Positions 1 to 13,073 of a stretch of 64,000 nt of DNA are shown in pieces. Origin of the DNA: Edolisoma coerulescens (lineage: Eukaryota > Chordata > Aves > Passeriformes > Campephagidae); the NCBI GenBank assembly GCA_013397115.1, contig VWZW01004701.1:310001-374000 (forward strand), read 5' to 3'. The notes beneath the pieces are model-generated. The model was not told the DNA's origin and searched no databases. It saw only the letters and a program-made list of their open reading frames with translations. Every line of letters starts with the position of its first letter. The stretch's first letter is position 1. Position numbers and translations under genes: made by a program.

Positions 1-2795
1 GAAAACCGGGAGACAGCTCCAGTCTGGGATTTAATGTCAAATCCATAAGGCACTGTATGGACTCACTTAAGATTCTAAAGCTGCAGATGTGCCAAACATC
101 AGCCATTCTTTCACTGAATGACCACGCATGGAAGAGGTCAGACAAGACCACAGACAGCACCAGCAATTCCTCCCTCCATCTTCTTTCCATTGTTCTCTTG
201 AGCTGTCAGTCACACTGTTTCCAGCTGCCAAATAAATTAACTAAGTGACCAAAGGAGGCCAAAGCCCACCCAGTTTGCTCTCACCACTGCACTGGCTCTG
301 CATAGCACCAGAAGTGCCCCATGTGCTGCTCAGCAGTCAGAGCTGTGAGGACACCACTCTCTGCAGAAGAGGGGCCAGCCTGGAGAGCAGCCTTGGGCGC
401 TGAGACCACCATGGGCTACGCTCTGCCCACACACTGCTGCGCTGCCAGGGGATGCTACTGCTCCTTGGGAGCAGCCTGGGCCCCTCCACCCCTGCTCCTG
501 CCCTCAAGCCCTGCTGGCAGCACTGTCAGAGCCAGCCTGGCTCCAGCAGGGATGGGCTGGAAGCACTGGCACATGTGCTGCTGGCACAGAAGTGCCTGTG
601 AGAGGGACAGGGCTGCGGTTCTCCACTGGGGAGGTGGCAGGAGCAGCTGAGAGCAGTGCAGGATCCAGCTCACCCAACCAGGCTCAGAAGAGGCACTTCC
701 ACTCTGGGAACACAGTTGTGCTGGAGGGCTGCAGTAGGCAAGGGAGGAAGAGCTCAGGTTCTTACAGTCAGCTGTGGACCAGAAGGAGCAAGAATCCCCT
801 CCAGAGCTGACCAAGACAGCTTGTGCTTTGAATCTCTACCAACCTGCAGTCAGCTGCTTCTGAAAGCACCAAGAAGTATCAGCCAGAATTAGTTTATGCA
901 TAACAAATCCAAGAAAACTATAAGCTTCTCATGGATCACTCTAAGAGAGATAACGTTGCTGTGTGTATCCTGTGATACCACTTGGGCCTCTGCATCTGAA
1001 TAATTGTAGAAAGAATTTCCTTAGAGTGGTCTGGTTCTCACTACAAACCTTTGGGGTGTGTTCTCCCTTCCTGGCACAAATAAAGATACAGGATGTTGAG
1101 TGAATTGCCTAGTAATTCTGTCACAAGCTGATCTCCTTTCTCCTTCCTCCCCACCTCACCGTATTACTGATGGGAACAAAGGAGTTGTTATCAATCAAGG
1201 CAAGCTACATTGTGATCTCAGCAACTGAAATCCATTTCAGATTGGAGGATAAAATGTGATTATATTTACACTTCCTTGACACAATTCAGGCAGCAAAATA
1301 ACAGCCTTCTACAGACATTTTTCTTCTTCATATTTAGATTTGTCAGTATTGTGGAGCTGTGTGAGAAGGGAGAGAATTATTATAGCAGCTGGGATTCAGT
1401 GATACGTTTTAGTTGCTTCACAAATGAAGATGTTCAGTTTATTGTGTTGTCTTCCCATCTTTTTCATCTCCAGGTTCCTTTAATACTGTCCAGAGCATCC
1501 TCCAGATTGATGGAATTGCATTTCAATCAATACAGCTCTATGTAGATCTGTTTTTGCTTTTGACATATCCCATAAATTATTTCTACTTATAACCTTAATT
1601 GTTCTGTATTCATCACAGGAGATGGAATTTCTAACTCATGCAGCTGTTTACAAATTAAATTTACAATTAATGAAGAAAGTAGGAGATTAGGCACTTCATA
1701 TTTCCCTGATCCAAATTTGAAAAGGATATAAGCACGTTTTATATGGTCAGACTATGTTTGGACCTTTTGATATGAAAGGTGTCAGCTCCAAAAAATCCCA
1801 GAAGTGCAAAAACTGGTTTGACCCACATAACCTGGGTCAACCTAAGGTTGAGCTTGATGTGCTGGTTGGAACAAACACTATTCCTCATGACAGAAGTCTA
1901 ATTTCCAGTAGACAACCATATGTTCTCTTCTCCTTCCAAAACCAGCAATGATATTGAGCCCATCCACGCTACCCACAGCACAAGGAAGCCTCCCTTTACA
2001 TGAGTGCCTGGCACAGTATAACCTAGGCACCATCAGAAAACCCCCACAGCTTTCCTCTGGAGTGAAAAAAATTCTACTCTCATAATTTTACATGTTTCTA
2101 GGAATTGTATTACAATTTCTAATGTATTTCCTGGATCCCTACAAAGGGATCATGGAAGGGCCATCCTCTGTCATCTCTCCAGATCCACACAGTTTTCAGA
2201 TCAGTAGCCAACCCGAGAATGGTTCAGTATTCTCCTCACAGCCACATACTCTGTACAGGAGAGCTGTGAAAAGGTGAGTTAACCGAAAGCATCAATAGCA
2301 ATTTTTAAGGAACAATCATGTAGAATTACTGTTCAAACTTGATAATATACCATAATACACAGAGCTCATCTGCAGGATAGCACACTGAACCTGGAAAGAA
2401 TGAAAGCCCTTTTCCTTTTTTTACAACTGGAATTCAAGACCTCTTCATTGGCCAATTTTCTGATACCTGCAATTTTTATTTTCTTTTATTCAGTGCCTCA
2501 TTCTTCCTCATCTTCAGCAGACTGCCTTAGGGAAAGCTGTGCTTCTCTCCATTTCAGTTTTTCTCTCTTTTACCTGCACCACTTAAACGGTAGATTGGAA
2601 ATTACAGAGTGCAATTAGGAGCATAGCCTCGTCCTGCCATTTAGTACAGTCACAGAAAACTAAGGAGAAAACATAGATAAAGTCAGTAGTTGAATTCCAG
2701 TGTAGTCACTGCTCATGGGCCCAGGTGACCAAGGCCCTCTCTAAAGGCTTTCACACAAAAATCAGGATCTTGAATCTGTGGATGAAGCTGTGTGA
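1..2795. other. Unique non-coding sequence
   Basis: No gene, RNA or repeat family is recognised. Bases 300-800 are richer in G+C but almost lack CpG. Two unrelated open frames overlap there on opposite strands (321-650 plus, 455-814 minus). Their proteins are rich in Ser, Cys, Ala and Pro and match nothing I know, so they are probably chance frames in G+C-rich sequence. From about 900 onward the sequence is AT-rich with dense stops in all frames. Confidence 0.6.
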
Positions 2796-2860
2796 GCAGG
2801 GAGGTTGGATCAGATGACCCACTGTGGTCCCTTCTAATCTTACCCATTCTGTGGTTATCT
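2796..2860 (+). repeat. CR1 LINE 3' end fragment
   Basis: This short piece has the layout of the CR1 3' terminus: a GGTTGGAT-CAGATGA block, then GGTCCCTTCTAATCTTACC, then an ending in the ATTCTGTGG type of octamer. It is diverged and lacks all coding sequence, as expected for an old 5'-truncated insertion. Because it is so short the call rests on the order of these blocks. No target duplication is evident. Confidence 0.7.
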
Positions 2861-3589
2861 GCTAATGGAAGTTTATCGTATCAATTATTAGAAGTGCTAT
2901 AAATTCCTTAATGTATTTCTCCAGTAACAAATGAGATGCAGTGCTGCAAGCCTCCTCAAGCGACTCAGCTGTAACACGATCCAAGCGTGTCTATGGGTGT
3001 GTTACCTTGCTTTCAAAAAGGGCTCCGTGGCTAATAATAGACTGGAAACTGGTTGGACATGGGCTTTAGGAATCACACCAACAGCTCTAGGACCCTGTCC
3101 TAATACAATACCAATGCCAGCTCAACTGAGCAACTAACTGCTCCTTGCTTTTGGAAAGAGATGGGGTTCTGGTGCAGGAAGAAGCAAGGTGTAATAAAGC
3201 AGTGGCTGCTGAAGGGAATACTGAGGGTGAGAAGCTGGGAGTCACTAAACAAGCAGATGGTTAAAGAGGGAGGTTAACTGAAGGTAAAATAAAACATTAG
3301 AAAGGAGATAAACTGGAGGCTGAATCCTGAATGATGGAAATGTTAAGCACTATGTATATGCATATTCATGTCTTGAGAGAAACTGCTCCACTGCGTTCTT
3401 TCTCCCTTTCTTCCTTTTATATCCACGGAAAGGCCCCCCACATTTCTGCAGGTGGCCATGGCATCCATGGAAAAGTGTTGCAGGCTTTTGTAAATGCACA
3501 AGAGAAAAAATGCCAGGACAAGTTTTTGGGAGAAGTGAAAAGCAGCTGAAAAAAATGTCGAAGCTCCTTGCCTTGAGAAGGTAACCTGG
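2861..3589. other. Unique non-coding sequence
   Basis: AT-rich sequence with no recognised repeat or gene. Opposed short frames at 3331-3549 (plus) and 3350-3613 (minus) overlap almost fully and look like chance. The right end runs into the CpG-rich block. Confidence 0.55.
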
Positions 3590-3850
3590 GAGCTCCGCGC
3601 TGATTGCGAGCACTTTGTTGCTGGATCAGCTCAAGCCAAGGAATCCTCCTGATGGCCTGTGGAGGGAGGATGAAGCTGCTTCAGCTCCTCCACTGCATCC
3701 TCCCTCTCTCCTCAGCGCAGCTGAGCAGCAGCAGGGCTGTGTGGACCCTTTGAGGAAGCTCACACTCCCTGTCTCTCCCGCTCCGCGCACAGCCCCGAGC
3801 ACCCGCGGAGCGCCCGCAGAGCCGGGGCTGCCGCTGCCTCCTCTCATCCC
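3590..3850. promoter_or_regulatory. Compact CpG-rich block, candidate promoter or first exon
   Basis: CpG is rare almost everywhere in this window, yet about ten CpG pairs fall between 3778 and 3835, with more at 3594-3608 and 3715. CTCCGCGC occurs twice, near 3593 and 3781. Clusters like this mark promoters or first exons in birds. I see no canonical GC box (GGGCGG) or TATA box that would settle the direction. An open frame of 164 codons crosses the block on the plus strand (3615-4109), but it starts at TTG and matches no known protein. Minus-strand frames are also open, as expected for G+C-rich DNA. A small CpG island of a non-coding transcript, or an enhancer, fits equally well. Confidence 0.35.
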
Positions 3851-6800
3851 TCCTTCCCATCACCTCCTCCCAGCCTCAGCTGTTAACCCATTTTCTGACT
3901 GTACCAAGCCATCTACGAGAGGAATGACATCCTCCCTGATGCCAGTCTTGGAAGGGAGTGTGTTTCGGAAGAGCAGTAACTTTGCTAATGAAATGCTTTG
4001 CATGCCAGAGCATGCTCTCTCCATGCCTTACCACCATATGGTTAAATTTTCCCCTCCATCAGATCTAATAAATAGTGTTTACAAATTCTTAGGCATGCCT
4101 CCCTTTTAAAATCCACTAAACCCACAACAAATATACTTATCATGGCATTAATTTGGTTAGAGATTTTCTCAGAGTATTGACAGCCATATCTAATTTCTAA
4201 GGATTTATTTTTATTTCAAAATATATTAGATACATTTTTTCTTTACCCACTACAATTCCTTTATAATTGTGTTTCCTCTGAAGGCAGGGGGCAGCTGCTT
4301 TACAACCATCTACTATCAGACTACATCCCCTCTAAAATATCCTTCAGTAATGAATATTTTATATTTATTCACAAGTAAGAACTTAAACTTTCCTACGCGG
4401 ATCTACAAAGCCCCGAGTTCATTCTTCCTACGACTGAACACTGACATTTCATGGTTCAAACACCACTCCCTGCCGGGAGATTATCTGCTACCATGGTCTA
4501 GATATTAATATCTGCAGTCTGTGAAGACACTTTAATAATCTTAAATATAAATTTTAATATAAATTCCCTCATTCATACTTGTTCCTTCTTAAAAATGAAA
4601 CCAAGCAGACACCCAAAAAGCAGAGACTTCAGTTTATATTCAGTACCAATTTTTGATGCATTTCCTTTCTTGGTCAATCAACTGGCCTCTGTTAACAACA
4701 AAATATCTGGACTAGTAGTGAACTGAGTGTCCTGCTGGCAGATTTGGATGCCCACATTTCTCTTGAAATATGAATGTTATCTACCATATATATGCAAGAC
4801 TCCCTTCCACCCAACAGTTGTAGAATATTAGTATAGATTCATTGTGGCAAATCAATGTTATCATGGGTTGGATCCAACCCACTGCAAGTACCAGCATCTT
4901 TCCACCTTTCCGTGTTCCCTGCCCACTTAGATCCATGGATTCATCTTCACTTCTTCTTGTACAGAGAAATACTGCAGGAGGAGCCTGTGACCAGTGAGCA
5001 GCTGCTCAGTTCCCTGATACACCCCCCCCCTATGTCAGCAACGAGATCCCCACCACATTTATACTGTTAGAGAGCTCCAAGAGCCCAGGGAAGCGTGCAG
5101 TGTTTATGATGATGGCTGAACTCAGCAAGAGTTTCCTTCTGCCAGGATCTGTCCTGACGGGACTTACTGCCTCGGTTACGACAAACTTCATTCTGAGCAC
5201 GTGTGAATTGTTACCATCGAGTTAAAATGTGTGTGGCACCAAGTGGGAGAGAAATAACTAATCAGAAACAAGGACCCTCTGGCATCTGGAGCTCTCAGGT
5301 TGTATCATGCTTCCCACATCAGACTCTTCTCTCGTCCCACAAATCCATAATAAGTTTTGGAGGAAAGAGAGAGAAAATCTAATTCCTTGATTGCAATGAC
5401 AGACTCTATCAGATAAAACAAACCAGTACATGAATTCATCCTCATAGCCCCTTCACCCTCCTCTAACAATGCAACAGCAAACGGAGACCAATACCTCATC
5501 CCCTCATAGACCTAACCACCTCCATGGCAGGGATTTTCCTGGAAAGGAGGACAGAGGTTTTATCAGAGGAAATGAACGGCTCCTGGTCTCTGCTCAGCCC
5601 ATTACCATCAGCTGTGCTGTGTCACTAGTTAGCTGACATGGGTTCATGCCTGGAGTATTATCTAAAATGTGTATCTGTCCAAAGATGATGTCAAATATGT
5701 AAGTATTGGGAGGAGTCTCAGCAGAAGAGTGTAAACAAAGTGTTGGCAATTTTTCATACACTCCCCAGGATGAAAACTTCTTTTCTTTACTCCTGATATT
5801 GTAATTAGGGTCAAATATTCAGCACCAAAATTGCAGCTCACATGGAATGTCATTGCTGGTTTGGTTTAGACCGCTTCAAAATAATGGCCTTAGGTCTGAT
5901 TTTTCCAAAGTCATGCTGATTTTTCAGTTGCTTTGGACAGGGGTTTCCCATAGGACCAGTGCAACCCAGTGAAAGGAAATGCTTGTGATGTGGTTAAAAT
6001 CTTGTCCCTCTGCATATGAGGGAAACCACAGTGCTAAGTGCAGCTCCAAACCACCAGCACATCCTTTTCTTCTGGGTTTGCCCAACCCAGCACTGCACAG
6101 GCCTGCTCTGGCCACAGCCCATGGCACAGTCTGAAATAATAATTAATAACAACAGCTCTGCAAACAGCAAGAAATGTAAAATGGTGGCACTTTGATTCTT
6201 GTGACAACACTCCTCTGAACCACAGCACAACCAACCCACAGCACAGCTACCACATGGTCTGTCCTTCAGGACCCACACTGGTTTGGGCTGCAAGGGGCTA
6301 CTGACAGAAGGAATTCAGTATTGTTCTGTGTTTGGCTATTGCAATAACCAGTATGTGTGACCATTCCTTTGCTCATGAGCTCAGTGTTATGTCTGGAAAA
6401 CAAGAAGTCAGAGAAACATCATGGATATAAACATGTGCTATCTTCCCAGCCATGGAAATTTTTCCCTTCCCTTATATTCTCTCTGTGGCTTATCTATTTG
6501 CTTCTGCTAGATGCAACATACCCTTGATTCAGTCCACAGCCTCAAAGCTTTTATGTGGTTTCTGCTAGACTTCAGGAATTTTGCAAATAAATCGCTGTAC
6601 TGGATTTGTTTTAAGAAAGCATTTGTTTGTTTTCAAATCATGTACTTGGCTAAATGAAAAGGATCCATCTCTGTGTTTTCTCCCAGGCTGGTTGGGTTCC
6701 AGTGTCTGTTTGCTGTTCTATATCTGAGAGGGATGAAGGAGACGGGATAGGGTAAAACTACAGTTTTGGCCCTGCTTCCAGGTCTATGTGACCTGTGCCT

Positions 6801-9800
6801 ATGGACAGCACTGAGCCTCTCCTCAGCTGGGGAGAGGGAGGTTCTCTCCTCCAACAACCCCCCATGTGGAGGTCAACAACTCACCCTGGTTTCAGCCAAA
6901 GGAGAAGTCCGCGCTCTCAGGGCACCTGGTTTGTCTTGGTTTTGACACCCACTTGAGAAGAGGAATGGTGACTTAACAGTGTCCATTGTTCTCTGTGGGC
7001 TTCAAATTGGAACAGTTAGTTCACATGGAGATGACAATGTTGTGGTAATTTTGGACTGATTCGTTCTTTTCCCAGGATTTTTCTTTTTTATTTTAGACTT
7101 TAGAAATAACATGGATCTTATTTGTATCTAGTATTTATCTGCACTTGGACTTTCTGCTCCCACCCAGCACAGAATTTCCCAAACTGATGCCAACTGGAGA
7201 GCCCATCAGAAAGGCACCTGGACAGTTCAACTCTTTTAAAAGCAAGTTTCTTTTTTATACGTCAATTTACCCAGTACAAAGAGGGGATTAATATACTGAA
7301 ACTGATGTCTGATGTAAACGTCTTCCAGGGGCTGTAGCAGTAATAACACAATGGGCACAGGTAGCAGAACGAGATCTGAAATCAATGATTTCAAATGACT
7401 GATCAGAAGTTGTTGCTCAGACAGTGGATGAGAAAGAATGGGATCTTCTAAAACATGAAAGCTCAGACCTCAGGACTTTTAAGGACCAAGATATTGCCTG
7501 ATACAAGGAAGAAAGTCATGTGAAGAATAACCCTTTAAATAGCACCACCATAATCAAAAATACATTTGTGAAAGGACAGGACAAAAGTGCTGGAGTCAAT
7601 TGATAGAGGCCACGTTTGGTGACTGGGGTATTTGCCTCTGTAACCCCGAGTCATGTTAAGGTCAGGAAATAAAGTTCACAACCTGAGCACGCTCTGGTTG
7701 TATCACACCTTGATCACACACAGGGGAAACAGCTCCAGAAAGGAAGCACAGTTCTGTTTTATGCTATGATAACAGTAACCAGCACATTTCATAATTTCCC
7801 CTGTGCTTCAGCAACAGAACTGGAGCCTCCAGGTGAAAGCAGGACAACAATTATTTTTAGTGGCTAAAAAATTAATCTGATGTTTTCCCATCTGTCTCAG
7901 AGTTAGTGGCCACCAGGGCTACACCTTCTTCTTCCTTGGAATATCTTTAGCATAAGGCAGTTTCATTCTGACAGAAAGACACTCACCAGCAAAGCTTAAT
8001 ATGGCACTTCATTTTATCATTGAGCCAACAAAATCAAGGTGACAGATAGCCAGGCTCAGTCAAAAATGATGCTGCTATTTCAAACCCACCATACAACACT
8101 GCTACAATAGCAATAACGTGTACATTATGGATTATCAATTTTGGAACAGCATAACTGGCTTCTCTCTTAATCAGCTGCTAAATTATTCTGAGCTAGTCCC
8201 TAAACTAAACATTTAAACAGCCAACCCTATAGAGATTGCTTCAGAAGTGGTTTTGTGAGATCTTAAGGGCCTGGTATGCAGCATTCTGGAGAACCAAGGG
8301 TTTCTGCTTGGCTTTGATGAAGACTAGGCAGGTACCTGAAAGGGTGCAGCTTCCCCATGGCCACCTGAGTGAGGCAGAGACCCCTCACTGCCACAGAGGA
8401 GAGCAGGAGGGAAGGGAAGCCATTGCCAAACTGCTGGGTGTCACCCTTTGTGGCCATGTGTGTTTAAGGCAGGGCTGGGAGCTAATGAGGCTGCTGGCCT
8501 GAAGATGTGTGCTAAGCACTTAACTTCATGACCTTGTGCAGACTGCCTGGCTAAGCACCATCTACAGCTGTAAAAGGGAGCACAAAACAGCCCGGATCAA
8601 CTACTTGGAGAGCATTATGCATGATGGGTGTCTGAAAGCTGCTCCTAAGCCACTGCAGTACAGAAAGAAGCCATGCTAGTGGCAGCCAGAGTAATTCCCT
8701 GCACCTCGAAGTTTCCAAAGGCACCTCATATTGACCTGAAATGCACTGCTCTCCAAAAGAATAAACACAGTCAAATAAGAAGACAAATGCAAGTATACTG
8801 AGGTATATAAATCTCCTCTGGAGGATGCAGTATAGTGACCTTTTACTGAACCACTGTGGATTAGCTCTTCTATATTACTGAGATGTCTTGAATGAATCCC
8901 TTTCTGGAAGATCATTGCACATAAAACAAATAAAATGGTGATATTTAGCTCTTGGAATATTGCTTCACCTTTCCCAAAATTATTCTGTGCACATCTATGT
9001 GTACCTGACTGTATTGAAAAGATATGAATTGATCTCACCTTATCCCTTTTTTGTTGCTGTCAAGGTATTTTTAATCACTTGTCTAGTTTTACTAATCTTT
9101 GCATTTTCTCTTACAAGCCCCATTTAAAAAAAGGCTCCCCCGTGCTCCATGTGTGTATGGGCCCATGCCCTCCTCAGCCCCCCAGGTCACCCTCACCCTG
9201 CACAGGCATCTCCACAGATCCGTCACTGCTTCTGTGGTCAGCAGCTCCTGGACTTATTCAGGCTCACGGGGACTCCTCTGGAGTCACAGATTTGGCTTTC
9301 AGGCTATGCTCACCTCTCTGTACCCACATCTGCTGTGTCCATCACTTAATTCTGCCCTTTTCTCTTCCTTTTCAATCAGGCAGGGCTTGCAAAATGCATC
9401 TCAGGAGTTCTGAAGAGTTCACTGCCCAGCTGGTCAGTGCGGGCAATGCCTGAGAGAAAAGGATATTGCAGCCCGTGTTTAGCACCTCGGAAACTGGGGC
9501 ACAAGAGACAGATCTGACTGGGCCTAACAGGAAGATGGAAGGTGAACTCAGGTTTGAATCCTACCTGAGACACCACAGCCACAGGAATGTCCTTGTCTTA
9601 CTACAATACTTTTAACCTGAATGCCACAATCTTTACCTTTGTTCTTTTGTCTCCTTGTAGATAATAGCTGTAATTACTTTATAGCATTCAATGTACTTTG
9701 GAATAAAAATTAAATAACAAATTATTAATATATTTTCTGCATCTCTTCTTTCAATGCACAGGAATTCCTAGTCTCACAGTGATCACATCAAATGTCATCA

Positions 9801-12800
9801 GGTATTGTTGGTAAGTACTTTAAAAGCAAATTGTGACTTCATAAAATCTTTATACTATTGATAGAGAAAAGTTTTCCCTTAAAAAAAACCCTGACTCAAT
9901 TCCTCAGTGCTCATGCACCTATGGAGTGGAAAGTTTTCTGGATTGCTCTTGAGTACCAGGAATTTTTTTACCCACTTATATTTTGGCACCTTTCATCTCA
10001 ACCTCTTTCTGAAGCTGATCATCCCTGTGGTGCCTAAATGAGAGACGACAGAGAACCCATAGGGAAAATAAGGCTGATGAAATGCAAAGTAGCATTATTT
10101 ATGCTGACTCTGTGTGCAAAGTGCATTTCAAACTTCCTTAATTTTTCAGTAATAACCAATGTTGGGGGGATGGGGCAAGCGAATATTTGCATTTGATATT
10201 TCTGAATAGCTCATCTTTTTCTTTCTCCCTTGGCTCACTGAAGCATAGTTATTATTTTTTTTTCCATTTGACTTGAAGATCTGAGTGATAACTGAAACCC
10301 TGCAGGAAACATAACTAGCATCTTTGGGGTCCACAGATGGGAGAGGGAAATAGTCTGGAGAGGGTGGGTTGAGGCCACCTCTCCTTTCAGCCTACAGGAG
10401 ATGAATGTCAGCTGCTCAGATTTGGAGGTGTATTGCTGTGGCTGCTGTGGGAACCTCATATTGATGCTGTCAGTGTCATATTCCTGTTCCCCCTCGAAAT
10501 TAATTACTTGACTTTGAAATATTGCCATGGTTGCTCCTCTTTAAACAAATATCCTGTCTCCCTGAACAAAAGCCATCAGCTGTAAAGTGCTGCTCCAGGG
10601 TTGGCCACCCCCAGGCAAGGCTGGGAGCATCCAGCAAACCCCTCTGCCACACACCAGGCCAGTGTGGGTTTGGCCAGGATTTAGACACTAAAGAACCAAA
10701 TACTGATTTGTCCAGAGCACATGGGACGTGTGCTACCTACCATGCCTGGGACTTCATTGGCCTTAATCAGCACCAGGTAAGAAATTATCCGGAGGAGCTA
10801 GGATTGATAAAATCCAGAGATAATTCACTATTTCACCTTAGCAGTTTGACTGGAGGACCCACATACAGATCAAACAGATCAAACCCTCTCACACAGAAAT
10901 CTCTGACCTCGGTGGAATGCATCAGGTCAGACAGGCAAGCAGAAAAAAAACCCTGTCCTGTTGATAATCTGACATTCTGCCTTTGCTCCTCATGTTGCAG
11001 AAACTGAGGGGGGCAGACGTCTCTGTTTGCTTGAATGCAGTCCTGCTAATTTGTCACCTCCGCTGTTACAGAGCCAGCAGCAGGAGGGCCGGAGCCAGCA
11101 GGCACACCCCGGGACAGATCTGCAGCTCTCAGGCTCAAGGCTCCCCACTGCGGTGGCTCCGCTCTCGGGGACACTCCAAGTGCACCCCTGGATCCCCCCC
11201 AGCAGAGGCAGCGGGCAGGGGGTGCTGCTGGTTATCAGGCACCATGGTGGATTAGCTGCACTGCTGTGCCACTGACAACTACCAGGAAACTGTGAAGGGA
11301 GCCTCTGCTGGGGATTTCATTGCCTCCACCATATTTACTATACCTTTACAAGAAGCAGAAAGGAATCCAAGGGACGGGTCTACAGCTCCTTTGGTCACAG
11401 GAGCAGACAGCAGTGAACCCAGTGTGTCCCCATAGTTCCCATGGCTCTCTGTCTGCTCCCACTCAGGTTCCCTATTTTCTGTTTAAGCCCCTACAGATAA
11501 CAGGGTCCCCACACAGGCAAAATGAAACAGGCAGTTCCAAATTTAGAGGATATCTCTGTCCATTGGAGCAATTTTCTCTTGTTTCCAGTGGCACAGCAAA
11601 GACATTCCTGTTTAATCCCCAAGTTAGGCTAAGCAGCTAGTCCTCACTGAGACTATGTCCATATTCACCCTGTCTGTGTCACAGCCAGGCACTTCAGGAA
11701 TGTCTACAGGAGCAGGGCAGCTCCAGGCTCCCTGTTGTCCAGCTATCCCCAGAGCCAGGAGAGCTGTATCAGCTGGCAGGGAACTCTGAGCCCAGCAGTG
11801 GGAACAGGCCTGAATTCCAGCCCAACACCACAGGAATTATTGACATAAGACCCCAGGCTGTGTACGGCGGACTAGAGAGCAGCATAGCCAGGAAAAGTAG
11901 CACAGACACAACCTAATTGTCCCCGTTGCATGTGGCTGGAAGAGTGCACTCCATTAGCGTCCTGCTGGGCCAAGGCCCAGCCAAAACAAGGGCCCCATTT
12001 TGCTGCAAACCTTGCAGGCAATTATTTGCTTGCAATGCAAACTCAACAGACTCTGTTTTAACCTTCCAAATTAACAACTCATTGATCATCAACCGGGCAT
12101 GAGAAATATCAGTTCAAACTATTAATTTTTGTGAAATTTATGGTCACAGAGTGGTATAAAGAAAACCATACCACAGCCTTCCCCTGAGGGTTCAGGTAAC
12201 TCCTGCTGCCTCCAGCTGACTCTGCTGTGCAGCTCAGACCTCTGCTCCTCACCTGGGAGGCAACCCTGCTCTGGTTGGGGATTGTTTGCTCCCGCTGGAG
12301 CAGGCACCAGAGGGGAACACCCCACTTCCTCAGTTTGTTGCCCAGACTTCCAAATACAGAGCTGTAAAAACAAACTATGGCCCTAACATTTTGTGTGAAT
12401 GAATGTAAATCATCCCTTCAGGCACGCAAACAGCAAACCTGCTTATAAGATTTATTATTGTCAAGCTGGGCAATTACAGCATGGAGTCAAATTTGTGTTT
12501 TAATAATGAAGTACCAAAGCTCTTGCCAAAAAAAGTGGAAAAAAGAATTAAGTCAAACTTAATCTGATCCAGATGGGCTGCAACAGGTTTTACCCAGCAT
12601 GGCACTGGTTTGATAAGAGAGCTCGGTCTTCCACCCAAAGCCTGGAAAGGCTTCCCCACTGCCTGAGGAAATGGCACACTTTGGAATCCAACTGCAAGAA
12701 GATGCAACAGATTTTTAAATTACACAAATTAAAAATTAATTAGCTCCTTGTTTTTTTGTTGTGTGATTGGTTTTGTGCACAGGCGATTAACTGTCAGCAG

Positions 12801-13053
12801 GGTGGTGACCAGCAGAAATCAGCTCTGCTGCAGCCCCATGGAAAAGCAGGGATGGGTGACAATACTGAAGCAGCTGGTGGCAAGAGGCTCCAGCACAGCT
12901 TAAAGGTGAGAATATCGTCCCTGACTTGCTTAATTTGTAAAAGAAACCTAGTGAGACCTTCTGTCAAAGTAACTGAACTGTGCAGGCTACAACTATAATT
13001 TCAAGTACTGAATGTTAAATTAAGGCATATTTACCTGCCTGCTCCCCCAAAAA
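3851..13053. other. Unique non-coding sequence
   Basis: About 9 kb without a recognisable gene or repeat family. A short C run lies near 5025. The longest open frame (10522-11007, plus, 161 codons) and the overlapping frames at 9079-9453 have no recognisable domain and no conserved motif. A G+C-richer patch at about 11080-11235 has several CpG pairs but is weaker than the block at 3.6-3.85 kb. Confidence 0.55.
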
Positions 13054-13073
13054 AAACCAAACCAAACCAAACC
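13054..13073 (+). repeat. Short (AAACC)4 microsatellite
   Basis: Four perfect copies of AAACC follow an A run. It is an ordinary simple repeat, possibly variable in length between individuals. Confidence 0.9.

Noticed and set aside
3615..4109. 164-codon frame across the CpG block as a gene.
   Set aside because: It starts at TTG, has no in-frame ATG until its last third and resembles no protein. The openness is explained by high G+C content.
4275..4305. CTCF-like GGCAGGGGGCAGC string.
   Set aside because: The core G run fits, but the upstream half of the motif does not.
10522..11007. 161-codon frame as a gene.
   Set aside because: No domain, no repeat of conserved motifs and no supporting splice context that I can see.
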